Both the position numbers and the translations under genes were made by a program. From assembly GCF_016859285.1 (NCBI RefSeq), contig NC_053403.1, forward strand, positions 22,618,948 through 22,682,947: a DNA stretch of 64,000 nucleotides, read 5' to 3'. The notes under the pieces are model-generated. The model worked only from the letters and a program-made list of their open reading frames with translations. It was not told the DNA's origin and did not search any database. Shown here piece by piece: positions 37,018 to 51,200 of the stretch; position 1 is the stretch's first letter, and each line of letters starts with the position of its first letter. This DNA comes from Xiphias gladius. Taxonomy: Eukaryota; Chordata; Actinopteri; Istiophoriformes; Xiphiidae.

Positions 37018-39050
37018 ATGGAGAACATTGACACCAATGATACTTCTGGTCGTAAGTATAAGTCTATAATATGTACATAGGCTGTTATATTTAGATTTAC
37101 ATAGTAGTATTTGTGTAATATGAGGAATTCTGGCTTGTAATAAGGCCATAATACCATAATATATAGTGTAGATGTTTCGATCAGTGGCCCAAGGAGGAAT
37201 GGTTTCACTCCGGTTCTGATTGCTGATACCAAAGTAAAACTCATCTCATCTGCAGATAAAATCATTAGATCATTGAACTTATGTGGAAGAAGAGTTGATT
37301 ATGTCTGTACATAACTGCTGACATGCATTTATATTGGAAAACTTATAATATCCACAGTCATGGTACCTGATGACAATGAAGATTCTGTGGATATCTACGA
37401 TGGCCTGGATATTGGTTTTAGCAATAATGCAGGTAAAAGTCCTTTATGAAATAGTTTCACTTTGGTTTTCTACTACAATAAAATATTAGCAAAGATAGAC
37501 CAAAACAGTCCGACACAAATTCCTTTGTTCATCATTGAAGCTGACTGACGATTTATCCTACGTCTTTTCTTATTTTGGTTTATTACAGAGACGTCACCTA
37601 CAAATGCTTCCAGACTGAAAGAGTCAATGGATTTATATGAAGAAATTGTCACGGAAGAACAGCGGAGCAGAGAGACATCGTACACTGAGGTGAGTTGCCA
37701 TTTTCTTCACGCTTCCTTTCTCTCTTTTGATCTGTCATAATATGCATTTTATACTGAAGGAGAGGCCTGAGATAAATATGTGTTTGCTGTTGGTGTGCAG
37801 AGGTCAATGCACTTGTTTTGTGCTTGGTTCTGTAGCCTTTTTCCCAACATTGGTTTTCTGCAGGTTGGACAATGCATAGCTGTGATAGCTGTGCTGTAAA
37901 TAGATGATTGTGGGTTGTTATAATAAATATAGGCTGGCTACAGGATTAAGTCAGTAACCCCATTATACATGTTCAGGGTTTTCCTCAGGAAAGTGTTTAG
38001 CAGAGGTGATAAAGACATTTCATCTAATTCATTTATTAGTTAGTAAATGAGGGCCTGGTTTATGAAAGGAGTATAAACATTTACAGGCATTGCTGAAATC
38101 ACCATTTTCTGACAAAATGTAGAGGCTGCATTCAGCTTACCAAATATCTTACAGACTCTTCTTTTTGTTTGTTTGCAGTTGAAGTGCAGATTCCAAGCAG
38201 CTCAAAACCAAATTAAAGAGTTGCACAGGAGGTTGGAGCAGATGGAAATTCAGGTAGTTTTATTTTCCTTATTTTTAGCTGTTGAAAAGGTGTGCATTGC
38301 TGTTATTTTTTAAATATTATTAAACTTCATACAGAAGAGTGAAAAAAAATAAGAATAGATTATCGAATGACACCCCATATTAGTAGTTGTACATTTTCTG
38401 TTATTTAGACCAGCGGCAAGCTTGCAAAACATTTTTTGAATTTGAAAACATATCTAATGCCGAAATGTAAAGTAATTCAAAATGTAAAAGATCTTAAAAG
38501 AGCTTTTAAGAGCAATTAATTTACTGTTTCATTTGCAGTAATTTTAGTCAACATTTGTAGTAAGCTCTGTTAATCAACTTAATACAGCAATATGTGCGCA
38601 GACACAAGACTTTTATTGATTCATCAACAGATTTCTGGAGCTTCACTTCTTCAATCATATATACCCACCGCTACCGCCCACACCCTCAAATAGACACCAC
38701 AATGCACCTGTTCATACAGACCATTTTCAAACTAATGCAGAAAAGTCTGAATGTGTGTTTATGTGTCAAAAAGGATACCAGTCACACTTGTATTTCAGAT
38801 TTCCTTCTAATAGCTTGATGTCTTCTTATTTAACCACTTAGGTTGGTGTTTTTTCAAAAACTGTTGTTTCAAAACAAAAACTGAAACACATTTTTTCACT
38901 GTTAGTCAGTTGTATGGTATTAGGCATGCTTGATCTGATCCTGGAATAGACCAGTGGAAACCTGGGCATTACAATAAAGATGGTTCTCAAAAGCCCTCCA
39001 CTAAAATAAATTCCCCAGCACTAACATGTCTCCCTACCCACCCAAAACCC

Positions 39051-39100
<50 letters not shown>

Positions 39101-39242
39101 TTCTCCCTCTCTCTCTCTCTAAATAGAACACAGGGTTAAACACTGAGAACTGCCGTCTCAAAAGGAACATCTCTGCCCTATTACGAACAGCTAGACAGGA
39201 AGTGACACGAAAAGATGCTGAGATTCAGAGGTTGAATCAATG
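37018..39242 (+). CDS. casp8ap2: casp8ap2 exons 1-5: N-terminal Lsm11 / histone-processing region (residues 1-133)
   Basis: These five short exons encode the part of FLASH known in mammals to bind Lsm11 and to recruit the CPSF73-containing cleavage complex. Mammalian FLASH needs the four residues LDLY for recruitment; here the matching site is MDLY (residues 50-53, in 37589-37689), followed by the conserved EEIVTEE. The segment from about residue 70 to 133 is charged, has heptad-like leucines (KELHRRLEQMEIQ) and matches the human block NISALIKTAR with NISALLRTAR. The acceptor of exon 5 (39127) is formed by a long CT microsatellite. Confidence 0.9.
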
Positions 39243-42200
39243 GTATGTTTTAAGAAAAAATATATGAATTGGATACTCATTAGAACTGTATTGTCTGTTT
39301 TACACTAATGTGTGGGGCTGTAGGTTAATATAAATATAAAATAGTCTGGAATGAGTTAATCCAACAATTCCAAGTAGGAATTGTAAAAAATCATGTTGGA
39401 AGGTAAATTAGAAGTAGCTTTTTAATTATACTCTTTTCTAACCACTGTGGTCAAAGACAGAAAGCTATCTCTACTGATTTGATTTATGTTCAAACATAAA
39501 TCAGTTGTTAAAACTTTGTTTTCCTCAGGTCAGAGAAAAATCGTCATCATCATCAGTCTCACATTAATAATCTGTGGGACCAAAATTCCTCCAACTGGAC
39601 CTCCACAGGCAGCTCCAGCAGTAGGCCACCTCTTGCACCACCCCCTGTTCCTCCACCTTGTCCTCCTCCATCCAGTCCTCTTCCATGTCTACCGACTTCA
39701 CCTCCGGGGGAGAAACAGCCTCCAACGGATCCTCCTCAGTCTTCAAAGACAGAAAGTAATAGTTCAACCAATCAGCCCATTGGCTCCTGTATTGAGATAA
39801 GACCTTCTAAAGCATTTTCTCATAGTCATTCAAAAAGTTCTTCAAGAGGAGATTGTGAAATACCTGACAAACAGACTGAGCATTCTGTCAGCAAATTCAG
39901 CAGCAGTTCATCAACCCAGCATAGTGGTTCAGACAAACATAAGTCTAAGCGCAGAGAGGAAAAGTATCAAAGTCATAAACTATCTGAATCAACAGATAGG
40001 CAACCTAGACCTGGTTCATATCCCAACAAGGACTGTCATGCCCCTGAGAAAAACAGGTCTCACAAACCAGACAAAGACATTGGACGAAAGTATGATTCCA
40101 GGTCAAGTAAAAGCAGGGCCTACCTAAATGTTGAGGGGCACCACCGATCAGACAGGACTAAAAGCCCTCCACCAGAGATTTTACACAGCGCAGCTTGCTC
40201 TGGTGACACGAAAGGGAGAAGTCGAGAAAGGAAACAAGATAAAGCTAAACTGGCCACATCAGACTCTGAAAAAAATTCAGCTTGCAGTTCTAAAGACATC
40301 TACAGCAAAGATCATAGAAGAATCAAGACTAGTGACAGACATTGCAGAAGTTCGGACTCAAAGGACCGGAAAAAGTACTCTTCAAATCAACATGCTGAAC
40401 GCTACACTGATTCCTCCAAAGAGAGGGAAGGAGAGCGACTTTCAAATGATCATCAAAGGAAAGAAGAGAGACGACGTGAAAATGAAATCAGCAGAAAGCA
40501 TAAAAGGAGCACTCTGTCAGAGATGAGCAGAGAACGTGAGAAACAGAGATCAAAAGAATTGGACCCAGGTAAAGTAGATGTCCGCAGTAAGAAAAGACAG
40601 GAAAAGACAAATGAGGCCTTAAAAAGATCATCTAAAGAACGACATATCACTGAGAAAAGCTCTGTGAAGGAAAATAGTCCAAACAGGAAACTCTGTTTCA
40701 TGGAAACATTGAATCTAACCCTTTCACCACTTAAGAAGCCAGTGTTGGCCATCGATGCCAGCCAGGATGACCTCACTCTAGTGGACAAGGTAGTTGAAAA
40801 TGGGCCAGATGATGAGAATTTGCCGTCTCATTTTGAAGACATGTGTGTCATTGAAGAAGTACACAGCAGTGAATTAGAAGCTGGTTTTGAACATGTTGCA
40901 GAGCAATTTTCAGATATCCCCAAAAATTCAAGCTCTGAAAGGACACACGAGAGGTGTGATGATGCAAAAGATGTCCAGGAAAAGGACAAGAGCCTTGGTG
41001 AAACTGCAGCTGGCAAACTGCTTGAAGAAAGTTCTATCCAAACTACATCAGCACATCAGGACAAACTATCCTCAGCACATAGCCAACCCCTTGATACTGC
41101 ACAGAATCAGATGAATGTGCATCTCACAGCAAAATCACAAGAGAGTAGTTCTCTAAAAGCAGCAGAAGGGGACATTTTAAACAATCTGACCTCAGACAGC
41201 CAGGTAGATAGATCTGAAAGACTAGGAGAGAGAGACAGTGTCAATGACGCATCTGGAAGCATTTCCAAGCAACACACAGGCAATTCTTTACAAAAGGTAA
41301 ACCCAGGAAATAATATTGAGCAAACTGCTGCTATTTCAGACCCTGTTGGGCTCAACTCAAGGATAGAACCTCCTAAAACTGCATTAAAGCAAAGCTTCCT
41401 TGTGGGTTCATTTGAAGAGGGTGCAACTGTTTCACCCTCTAGAGACAATCCTGTAGCTGAAGATGGTCCTGGCAATCCCAAAAGTCAACATATTTCCTCC
41501 ACTATTTTACCACAGGACTGTCAGCAAGGACTGCTTCCTCCTGCTTCATTCCCTTCCATTCACAAGAGAGATGCTTTTCATGTGCAAGATGGTCCCAAAG
41601 ATACAGATACTGTATCCAGTACAATAAGCCTCGAATCACTTCCACAAGAAGGGCTGAGTTTACCTGAAGCTATTTATGTTTTAACACAGACAAATGACGA
41701 GGCCAACGACAGCAGTAGCATCACAACTGAGCCTAGTTCTTCCACTGGCTGTATTGGAGTGTCCAAAGTCAGTAGTACCACAGAAGAGACAGTACTGCCG
41801 GAAGCGTACAGTGAACTCACTTTCACAACGGAAAAGACCTTCAGTCCTGGAAAAAGTCTTGAGAATAATAATGTTGAACCTTCCAGTTCAGTGCCATTAC
41901 TTCATGATGAGGACTCCATGATGTGCACACTCAGTAATCTGAAGAGAATCCCTGATGCCATAAGCCCTCTCAGGAGCCCAATACGGGTAACCAAGAGAAG
42001 TCATCTCTATGTTCATGGCAAGCCTGGTCATGTCAAGAGCCTTCAAAAAGGTAATGTTACCCTGATAATAAAGACAGTTTAAATTTACATTTATGCAGAA
42101 GATTAGAGTGGCTGTGGTTGCTAGGAATTTTTTAAGCCTGTTATCTTGTGATCACAACTTTACTGTGTCTTATTATTTCTTAGGCAGACAAATGGTGTTT

Positions 42201-45200
42201 TTGTAGTGCTCATATTTATTTTTGTGATGGTTATCCTTTGCTGATGGTTGAATTCATTCATTATCTTGACCCCTCCAACCTCAGAATTAAAGTCTTGTTC
42301 ATTCAAGATGACAAATTGAGGTCATAACTCATCTTAAACATGAAGTTGAGCAATTTTACACGTCAGAGACTGTTTAGAAGTCCCAGGGAGTACTCCTGCA
42401 TTTGTAGAAAAAAAAATTATAAAGCCTTTTGTTGCTCCAGAGGGAGCTGTTCGAAGTCTGTTAAGTCGGTTTCATTGAAGTCCTTGTCAGCTGGGGCTTA
42501 AGACTACCAGTTTGAAAATGAAAAATGGGGGGTGGGAGTGGGGGGATAGAAAGATGTGGGCTTACCAGACCTCTGTAGCCTACTACTACTGCTACTAGCA
42601 CAACACACCAGAATTTTTGATCAAACTGCCAGCAGTAAAGTTGCATTGTAGCTAATGTAGGCACCAGGTTTTGACAAGGAAGAAGAATGTGTGGAATGAA
42701 AAAAATGATATCTGGTCCTGCTGCATTGATTTTGATCCTTTTTTAAACTGTCCATCGTGAGTTCAACAATGTTATAGATTCATCTGGGGTGCTTCTTTCT
42801 CTAAAGGCAGAGAGAAATGTTTTCACGATAAACCAAACTTGGATAGACCATGAGATAACAGTCCTAAATAATATCAGAAACCACAAAACATTATTGTTTA
42901 TGACATTGTCTCATCAGTAAAAAAGTATTTCACCAATTTATGAACGTGCATTGCGTTCTTCAAAAGAAAAGTATATTTGAGTTTTCTGATGAATATGAAT
43001 TTTGTAAATAATAATGGAACCTTGAAATCTGTTAATTACAGGATAACAATCTGTTAGCTTTAGAACGGTAGCTTTTTCACGAAAATCCAGTTTGAAATGT
43101 TATAGATTTTAATTAATTTGAACATAACCCAAATAACTTAATCCTGAATATATCATAGAATTGACATGGGTCCATTGATTCGCGACCCGCCAACTGATGT
43201 GAGATGAGAGAGTAAGGCATTCTCAAAAGGCAGCAAACAGTTTTACCTTACCATCATTTCTATCTATATTGTAAGGTCCAAAATCTTTCCGCACATTACC
43301 TTTCAGATGGTTTGGTGTAATCAATATGTGGTTAGTGTGGCTTGTTTGTTCTTTCATTTCTTTTTATTAACAAAGAGAACGACCATATCTTATCTTACTA
43401 AGCAACAGGGCATGTAGTAGATCAAAGTGAGATTTTAAAAAAAAAAAAAACCCTGCTGGAATATAAGGCATAATTCATTTGAATTTGGACTGATAATTAT
43501 GAATCTGATTTATTTATTTATTATTTTCATTTTATTTTTTTAATTTTAAATAAGAAGTCACAGTCCAGGTTTGCATTATTAGTGCAGCGGTAGGGAATTG
43601 GATTAACTATGGGATGTTGTGGCTCAGCTAAGAATTGACACCTGGAATTTCAGCTGCAGGATTGCAGATATTGTTCACTGTTAAATGGAATGTGATGAGC
43701 TGCTCCAAACAGCATTATCTCTCCTAAAGTTACTATGTTATATCAGCCTCTCAGGCTCAGACGCTACATCAAAATTCTGCTCATAACAATCCAGTTGACC
43801 ATTTCATTGAAAATACCATGCTAGGAATCGTGTAGGTTCAAGTTTACTTGCTGCCACAGTTGATATCAATTGATATCACCCGTTTAGAACCAATGTATCT
43901 GTCTGAAACAGAAGGACTGGTAAACTGCTAGAGCAAACCAAAGTACATCACAGTGTGCTCTGTATGTGTGTGTCCCTGAACAATCTCAACAGCTAAAGAT
44001 TCCTGAGCAGTGTTGACATACAACTAGTAATGCAGCTTTTTTTAAATTTAACTGGCATCCGTTTATCCTACTGCGTCAAACCAAGTAGGTAATAAATGCA
44101 AATTACATTTGCAGGTTCTGTCATGCTCAAATAGCAGCAATTGTTAATCACGGTCTTTTCTATTTCTAATTCATGAGTTATGGCTCTCATAATTACAAGA
44201 TACAGATAATTTAAAAGATGGAGGTCTTATAATAATAAGATACACCTACCCTAATTATAAGATAAAAAATAATAAATCTTAAAAAATGTCTATATTAACT
44301 CTAATTTATCTTATTTTCCTGTGCAGATTTCTCCAGCACAGCTGTTGATGTCAACTCAAAGAAGTTGGATGTAAATAAAGAGAACAAATATCCAGGTTCT
44401 CCTGCAAAACATGACATACAAAATATGGTGGACAAGGTATCTGATTTCCATTCAAGTCTTTCTGACACTGAACTGGAGGAAGGGGAAATTTTAAGTGAAA
44501 GTGATGAGGTGGCTGCAGGTTCCCCTGTTAATGCAAACAAAAGGTCGAAGTTAGCACGACCAGTCAGAAATAAACCAAGTCCTAAGTCTGTGCTAAAGAG
44601 GAAATCTGAAGAAAGGTGTGTTGCCTCAAAAGAAACTAGTGAAACACCAGGTGCATCAACAAGAAGTCCCAAGAGTCGTTTTAAAACAGTTTGCCCTGCA
44701 GCAACCAAAGTTTCTTTTTCCAACATTGAGGAAATAATGGAGACATTCAAGTTGGTTCGCACTGAGATCCGAAAAAAGTACATGAAGCTTCATAAAACCT
44801 TTCCCAAGAAGAGCTTCTATGGTATGATGGACAATTTCCAGGAATCTTTTTTAGAGTTTGTGGATGGTGCCCATTTTGGTCAAATATGCAGTCAGGCAGG
44901 GGAGCTGAAATCCAAGCTGAAGAAGCTGATTGTATCTGTGTTTAGTAAAGTATCAAATAATGGTATTGTGAAACGCATCTTTGAACAGCAAGCAGTTGAC
45001 CTGAAGCAAAAGTTGTGGGATTTTGTAGATGTCCAAGTTGACTACTTGTTCAAGGACATTCACATGACACTGAAGAGCCTTTGCAAACCAGCAAAATCTC
45101 AGACCGAGGATACGAGGCCCATTGGAAACGAGAAAGTATCCAGACAGCCTTCTTTAAAGAAGCCACAGTTTCAACAGAAGGAAGCACCGTCTTCTCCAAC

Positions 45201-48200
45201 CAGTCTGAGTCGAATCAAGCCTTGTGCTGTGGCACCTTACAAAACAGGGCTTGGAAGCAGAGGCAAAGATATCAGAATAACACATGTGGAAAAAGGCAGG
45301 AATATTGACCTACATCCAACAGATTGCCTAAATACACAAACTGTAATTGACTACATTCCGCCTAAAAATATTTCTTCAACTCCAGAGAAAAATAACATGG
45401 CTTCTTTTGTTGTCTCTCAAACTGGCTCTTTGCTCGACAAAACTGACTTTGAGCTTCTCACTGAACAACAAGCATCAAGTTTAACATTCAACCTGGTCAG
45501 AGACTCTCAAATGGGGGAAATCTTCAAATGTCTCCTACAAGGATCCGACTTATTAGAAACCAGTAGCATCACAGGAGACAGCACAGCCTGGTCCCTCAGT
45601 ACTCCAAGGAAGGATGGAGAGAGACTCATCAGTATCACCAGTCCACCTAAATTTGACTCTCCGTCTAAACTGCTTTCTCCGACCAAATTTAATACACCAT
45701 CAAAACTTATCAGTACGTGGTCTAGCATTTCACCTCGCAAGATGTCATCTCCACGATCAAAAGATCAGATCCCGCTGAATCCAGCTTTATTTGATGAAAG
45801 CTGCTTGTTAGAAGTGCCATCAGAGAATAGAGTGATGCTGCAGTCCAGCTTGGCTTCACAAAGATCTTATTCCATTCTAACTGAAGATCTGGCAGTCTCC
45901 CTCACCATTCCATCACCCCTGAAGTCCGACAGCCATCTCAGCTTCCTACAGCCATCAAGCCTGCACATTATGTCCACTCCAGACAGTGTCATCAGTGCTC
46001 ACATAAGTGAGGATGCTCTGCTGGACGGAGAGGATGCTACAGAGCAGGACATTCACCTCGCCCTTGACACTGACAACTCTAGCTGTGGCTCCAGTAGCAG
46101 TGTGGCTTCTGTGGCACTTGCCACATCTTTCTTGTTCAAGCCTGACATGCCCATGCAAGCCCTAGTGATGGAAAAATCCAACGATCATTTCATCGTGAAG
46201 ATTCGCCAGACAGCTACGTGTGCAAATATCACATTCACTGCTGACGAGAGCTTAAGTCAAACGCTAACAGCAGAAGATCAGCAACATAGACAAGAAGACA
46301 TAGCAACTCAAGAAAGTCAAGCAAAAGCTGTTCTGACGGACAAGTTGCAGAATGGAAGCACTCCATATGCTGTACCATTAGAGAACAGACTGTATAACTT
46401 TGCTGAAAGCTCTGAGATCTGTCAGGCCACCACAGGTTCAGAGATCTCTCTCACTCGAGATGGGAGCTTAAAACTAACCAAAGATCCATCCCAGAGAAAA
46501 GAAGATACAGCAACTCAACAGAGTACCTCAAAATGTTGTTTTACTGAGGGGTCACAGAAACTGTCAGTGACTCTGAAAAATCTGCCTCTAACTACTCTTT
46601 CAGAGAACAGTTTGTACAATGGTGCTCAAAGCTCTGATCATTTCTTTGTGCAGATCAGCCAGGCAGCCACGGGAGAGGTTGTCACTGCTGATGAGAGCAC
46701 AAGTCAAACACGCCATGGAGAAAAAGACAGGCGAACTCAAAAAAGTCCCTTGAAAGCTCTTTTGTCTGAGTCACAGAAAATGATCAGTCCCTCTAAAACT
46801 GCAGTGTCACGACACACTTCTGAAAGCTCTGAAACAGATCAAAGGAGCCAAGCTTCACTGACTCATGTTTCAGACTCAGATAGAGATGGAATGGAGGTAT
46901 CAGAGTCAGAGAGAAGTCTCACCATTGCAGAGGACATAAGCAGTACACCAGGGAAAGACCGGAGGGATTGTGACAAAGGTAGAAAACGGAAGAAGCACCA
47001 AAATAAATTAAAAGCAAAGCGGTCCAGAAAGGAGGCGGTGGAGAGTACAGAAGAGATGGCGTCTAACTCTAAGAAGGATGATAATGAGTCCAAATCCTCT
47101 CCAGTGTGTCTGTCCCCCAACAGTCTCTCAGCCAAGAATGTTGTCAGGAAGAAAGGCGAGGTGGTGATGGCATGGACAAGGTCAGTAGCTAATGCTGTGT
47201 TGTACTACTCCCACAGGAATTTCTGAATGAAAGAATTAATACATTTTTAAGCAAGTACCCACATTATTTGCAGTACCTTAAGATTTTGTTCAGTCCTCAC
47301 AATTCTTCACCAAAAATGGTCAAATGTCCTAATGTCACAACACTTTCCTGCATTAAAAAAATGAATACAGAATAACTGGCATAAAGTCATGCAAACTAAG
47401 TACATTTATTGAAGTACTGTTTTTAAGCAGAATTCTGAGGTACTTATCCTGAGTACTTCCATTTTACTTTATATGTCAGCAATTCAGAGTGAAATTACTC
47501 CACTAGCATTATTTGAATGCTATACACTCAATGCTAAGAGGGAAACTCTGCAAGGGGGACATTCTGCATACTGAGTACATTTATTTTTGATCCTTTTAAG
47601 GGCAATTTGCTGATAATGTCTCAATAGATTTTTTTCACTTTGAGGTAGCTTCTTTTACTCAGGTAAAGTATCTGAATACTGCTGCTATTAAAAACTCAGG
47701 TCAAATAAGATTAGACCAGGGCTTAAGACTGTGACCATATTTTGATAGGGTGTGAGTTAGAATTTGATGTGGTTTCATTTATGCAATTGCATGGTGATCA
47801 TCAGGCTGTTTTGGTAACCCTTGCGACACGGTACTGCGTTAGCCATTTTGATTGAAAGTAGTACTACTTCTTCACTGGCTCAGTGGGTCTCTCTCTGCCT
47901 GCATGACTGCACACTGATGATGAAACACACCAAACAATCAATTTAGCTGTTACCATGTTCAAAAAATAAAGCAGTCTATAGTTGATTATTTAAAAAAAGT
48001 ATGAGGAGAGAGGAGACTGGTAAAGAGGTAGAGCCAATGAGAGATGATGAGAGTGCAGGTGCAGGCAAGAAGAGACCAACCAGTGAAGAAGACAAAGTAC
48101 TACTTTCAACAATAATAGCTAACGCAGTAGCCTAGTCATGATTGCAGTATGAGAGGAACGCTATGCTGTGTGTATATTATAAGCAATGTGGCCTGTCCAT

Positions 48201-51200
48201 TGCAGGCAACTCTAAATTTCTTACCAGGTCAACACAGTTTAAGCTTGAAACTGAGGTTGAATAACGACGGCAAGAAACACAAAACCTGAAAGTACCAATG
48301 CATCACCCAAAACATTGAGTCCCTCCCCACTTTGTTTTCAGCGGTTAGATGAGAGTAATCTCTCAACAGTGGAGAATGAAATGGATATCAAGTTCAACAC
48401 TACCAAGAACATAGTGAAAGAGGGACTCAGTTCACAAAAAAAGGGTGCACCCAAATTATGTGCTGGTTAAGAAGGTTGGTAGTACCAGTGCTACCAATGG
48501 GAAAGTTAGTCTGGAGCCCTGGAATAGACCTTGGCGCCTTTTTTTTTTAAATTCCTGTTCCATCTCACAAATACTATATGGTAATGCCTTAGGGACTTGA
48601 TTTTCCCTGAAATATCTCCACTGATTCAGATCTCAAAGCCATTTTTGGCGTTCTACCTAACCATAACCAACTTCAATATTTTAATTCAATTCAATTCAGT
48701 TTTATTTATACAGCACCAAATGACAACAGAGGTTATCTCAGGGCACTTTCCGTGTAGAGCAGGACTAGACTGTACTCTTTACAGTTATATTTACAGACAC
48801 CCATCATTTCTATTCAAGACAAAGTCCTTGTTTTTGCAAGTTACCGTAAGTCTGGTGCTAAACTTATATTTGTAAATCAGACACAAGTCATTATACATTC
48901 TTGAGCAATGATAAGTAATACTTTAATTAAAGGATTAGTTCAAAATTTTGGGGACTACACTTTGCTTTCCTTGAGAGTAAGATGAAGAGAAACATTCTCA
49001 ACTCTTTGTGTTAAGTTCAGATGTGGTTAGCTTAGCATAAAGACTGGAGGCAGGGGAAACAGGTAGCCTGGCTGTGTCCACTGCTCACTGATTAACATGT
49101 TGTATGTCATTTGTTTAACCTAAATACAAACAGAAATGTTAAAACAACAGATTGTGGTTCATGAGGGGTTACATGTCGTAAAATTTTCTTGATGAACAAT
49201 AGTGTATCCATTCTCAGTACTTCTGTGAAGGACCTCCCTCCAGCTATTGCTTTGGATGCCAGAAACAGTCAGTGAGCACAGGTTTTGGCTTCTTTACAGG
49301 CTCGAAGGTACAAAACCTATTAACGTCACTGCAACGACAAGACTCTGGGAAGCTGCACACAGTCACCGCCATGGGCTTTTGTTCACCAAGAAACATAGTA
49401 GTTCCAGTACATAACACTCTATAGAACCACAAATTGGTAGTTTTACTTTTCTGTTTGGGCACAGATAAAACAAATTAGATGTTAATTAGCAAGCTGGAGG
49501 TGTTGATTAGTGTATTTTTGAACTTTGGATAAACCCAGGCTAGCTGTTTCCCCCTGCATCCAGTCTTTATGTGAAGCTAGGCTAATGGTTGTCTGTGGGG
49601 CTGCGATTAACAATTATTTTCTTTTTCAATTAATCTCCCCACTATTTTCTAAAGTAACTGATTAATCATTTGGTCCGTAAAACATCATTAAACAGTGACA
49701 ATTTGCCAACAGGTTGTCGTAGATCACAAGATGACACCATCGACAAACAGCCCAAAACCCAAATATACTCAACTTGCTATAATACAAAACCAATAAAGGG
49801 TTCAAAATCTCACATTTGAGAACTTATAACTGTCAAATGTCGGCATTTTTGTAAAGGCAATTAATTAATTATCAAAATAGTTGTAGATTAATTTTCTTTC
49901 AATCAACTAATCAATGCAGCTCAAGCCTCCTGGCTCCCCACCTGTATGCTAAGACTACCAACTTGAAGCCTTTGACCTCTTAAGTAGGGCTGAGTAGTAT
50001 ATCAACTCTTAAAGTATATCGAAATATTTTCAAACAACGTGTAGGATGAAAAGTTTATAGCGATATGGTTTAATGTTGTTTTACGTAACAGATTTCTTTC
50101 ATAAAGCTGACAGTGTTTGCATCTCTACTCTCTCTCAATCTCGAGGTAACCCTGCCCCCACTTCCTAGAAAATAACAAGATATATGTTGTGTATCGCCAT
50201 TCTAGCTAAAAAAAAAAAAAAAAACAAGATATGATTTTTGGTCTAAACTGTATCTCCCAACCATACTCTTACAGCAAATGTTTGGAGGAATGCTCAGCTT
50301 TTTGCACTAAAACCTTATAGTGAAGTTTTTTTTTAAAAATTGAACTTAGCTTTTGTAAATTGCCATTGCCGTTTGGTTGCCATGGCTGCGCGTGCTGACA
50401 TTGCGGCCCTTCGCAGACCAAATATTTCAGTGTTTTTACCATTTTACATGTCTTAGACTGTAGAAAAAAAAGAGCACCTTTTATACAGCCACCAGGATCT
50501 TCTGAATATTGGCAGTGAGTATGTTGGATTATCCAGCATGAAATGAAGAGCTGCTGTATGTTTTTTTTCATCTAATAATGGCTATTCAGAAACATTCTGA
50601 AGAGGGCCAATGAGCTGGATGAGCTCACTCACTACTGAAATGACAGGGAATCATTGATGTCTGGTGATACTTTTAGAAATGGATTGTTCTTTATATCCAC
50701 AAGGAATGGTGCACAAATGCTGTGGTTATGTCCAAAGACTGTTCTCAGTTCTGAAATAAGGGCTGTACGATCTGCCAAAGCAGTTCACCACTGTATTTAT
50801 TATTGCAGTCCTGCCAGAGCTCTACCGTGGCATTAGCAATCATCAAAAAGCACACCTGATGGATTTTCATTCACACAAATTTTACGACTGTTTTGGTGAC
50901 ATTCCACCAACAGGTAAAGTTTGCTTTAAAAGGAGAAATTACACTGGAGCTCGTTTACATCCAAGGTTTGCTGCTAATTAAGAGTGCTCACTCCTACTCT
51001 TTAGACTGTACTGTATGTCTATTTATAGAAACATAGATAGGAATGGGAATTTATAAGATTTTATTGATACCATTGCCATTATTGATTCTGTTTATCAGTC
51101 TGATTCTTTATAGATTCCCTTAAAGATTCCTGACCCATGACCCATGACCCATGATTCTTGACCAATGACCAAATTTTCATTCATTCAGTCATTCATGCTC

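Noticed and set aside
39486..40526. Several overlapping plus-strand open frames that could be read as separate small proteins
   Set aside because: They are out-of-frame readings of casp8ap2 exon 6; the continuous FLASH frame passes through the same bases in another phase with correct splice joins.
47181..47226. Read-through of casp8ap2 exon 7 as the true C-terminus
   Set aside because: It would add only about 14 unrelated residues; splicing to 52065 restores the conserved SANT-like domain in the right phase.
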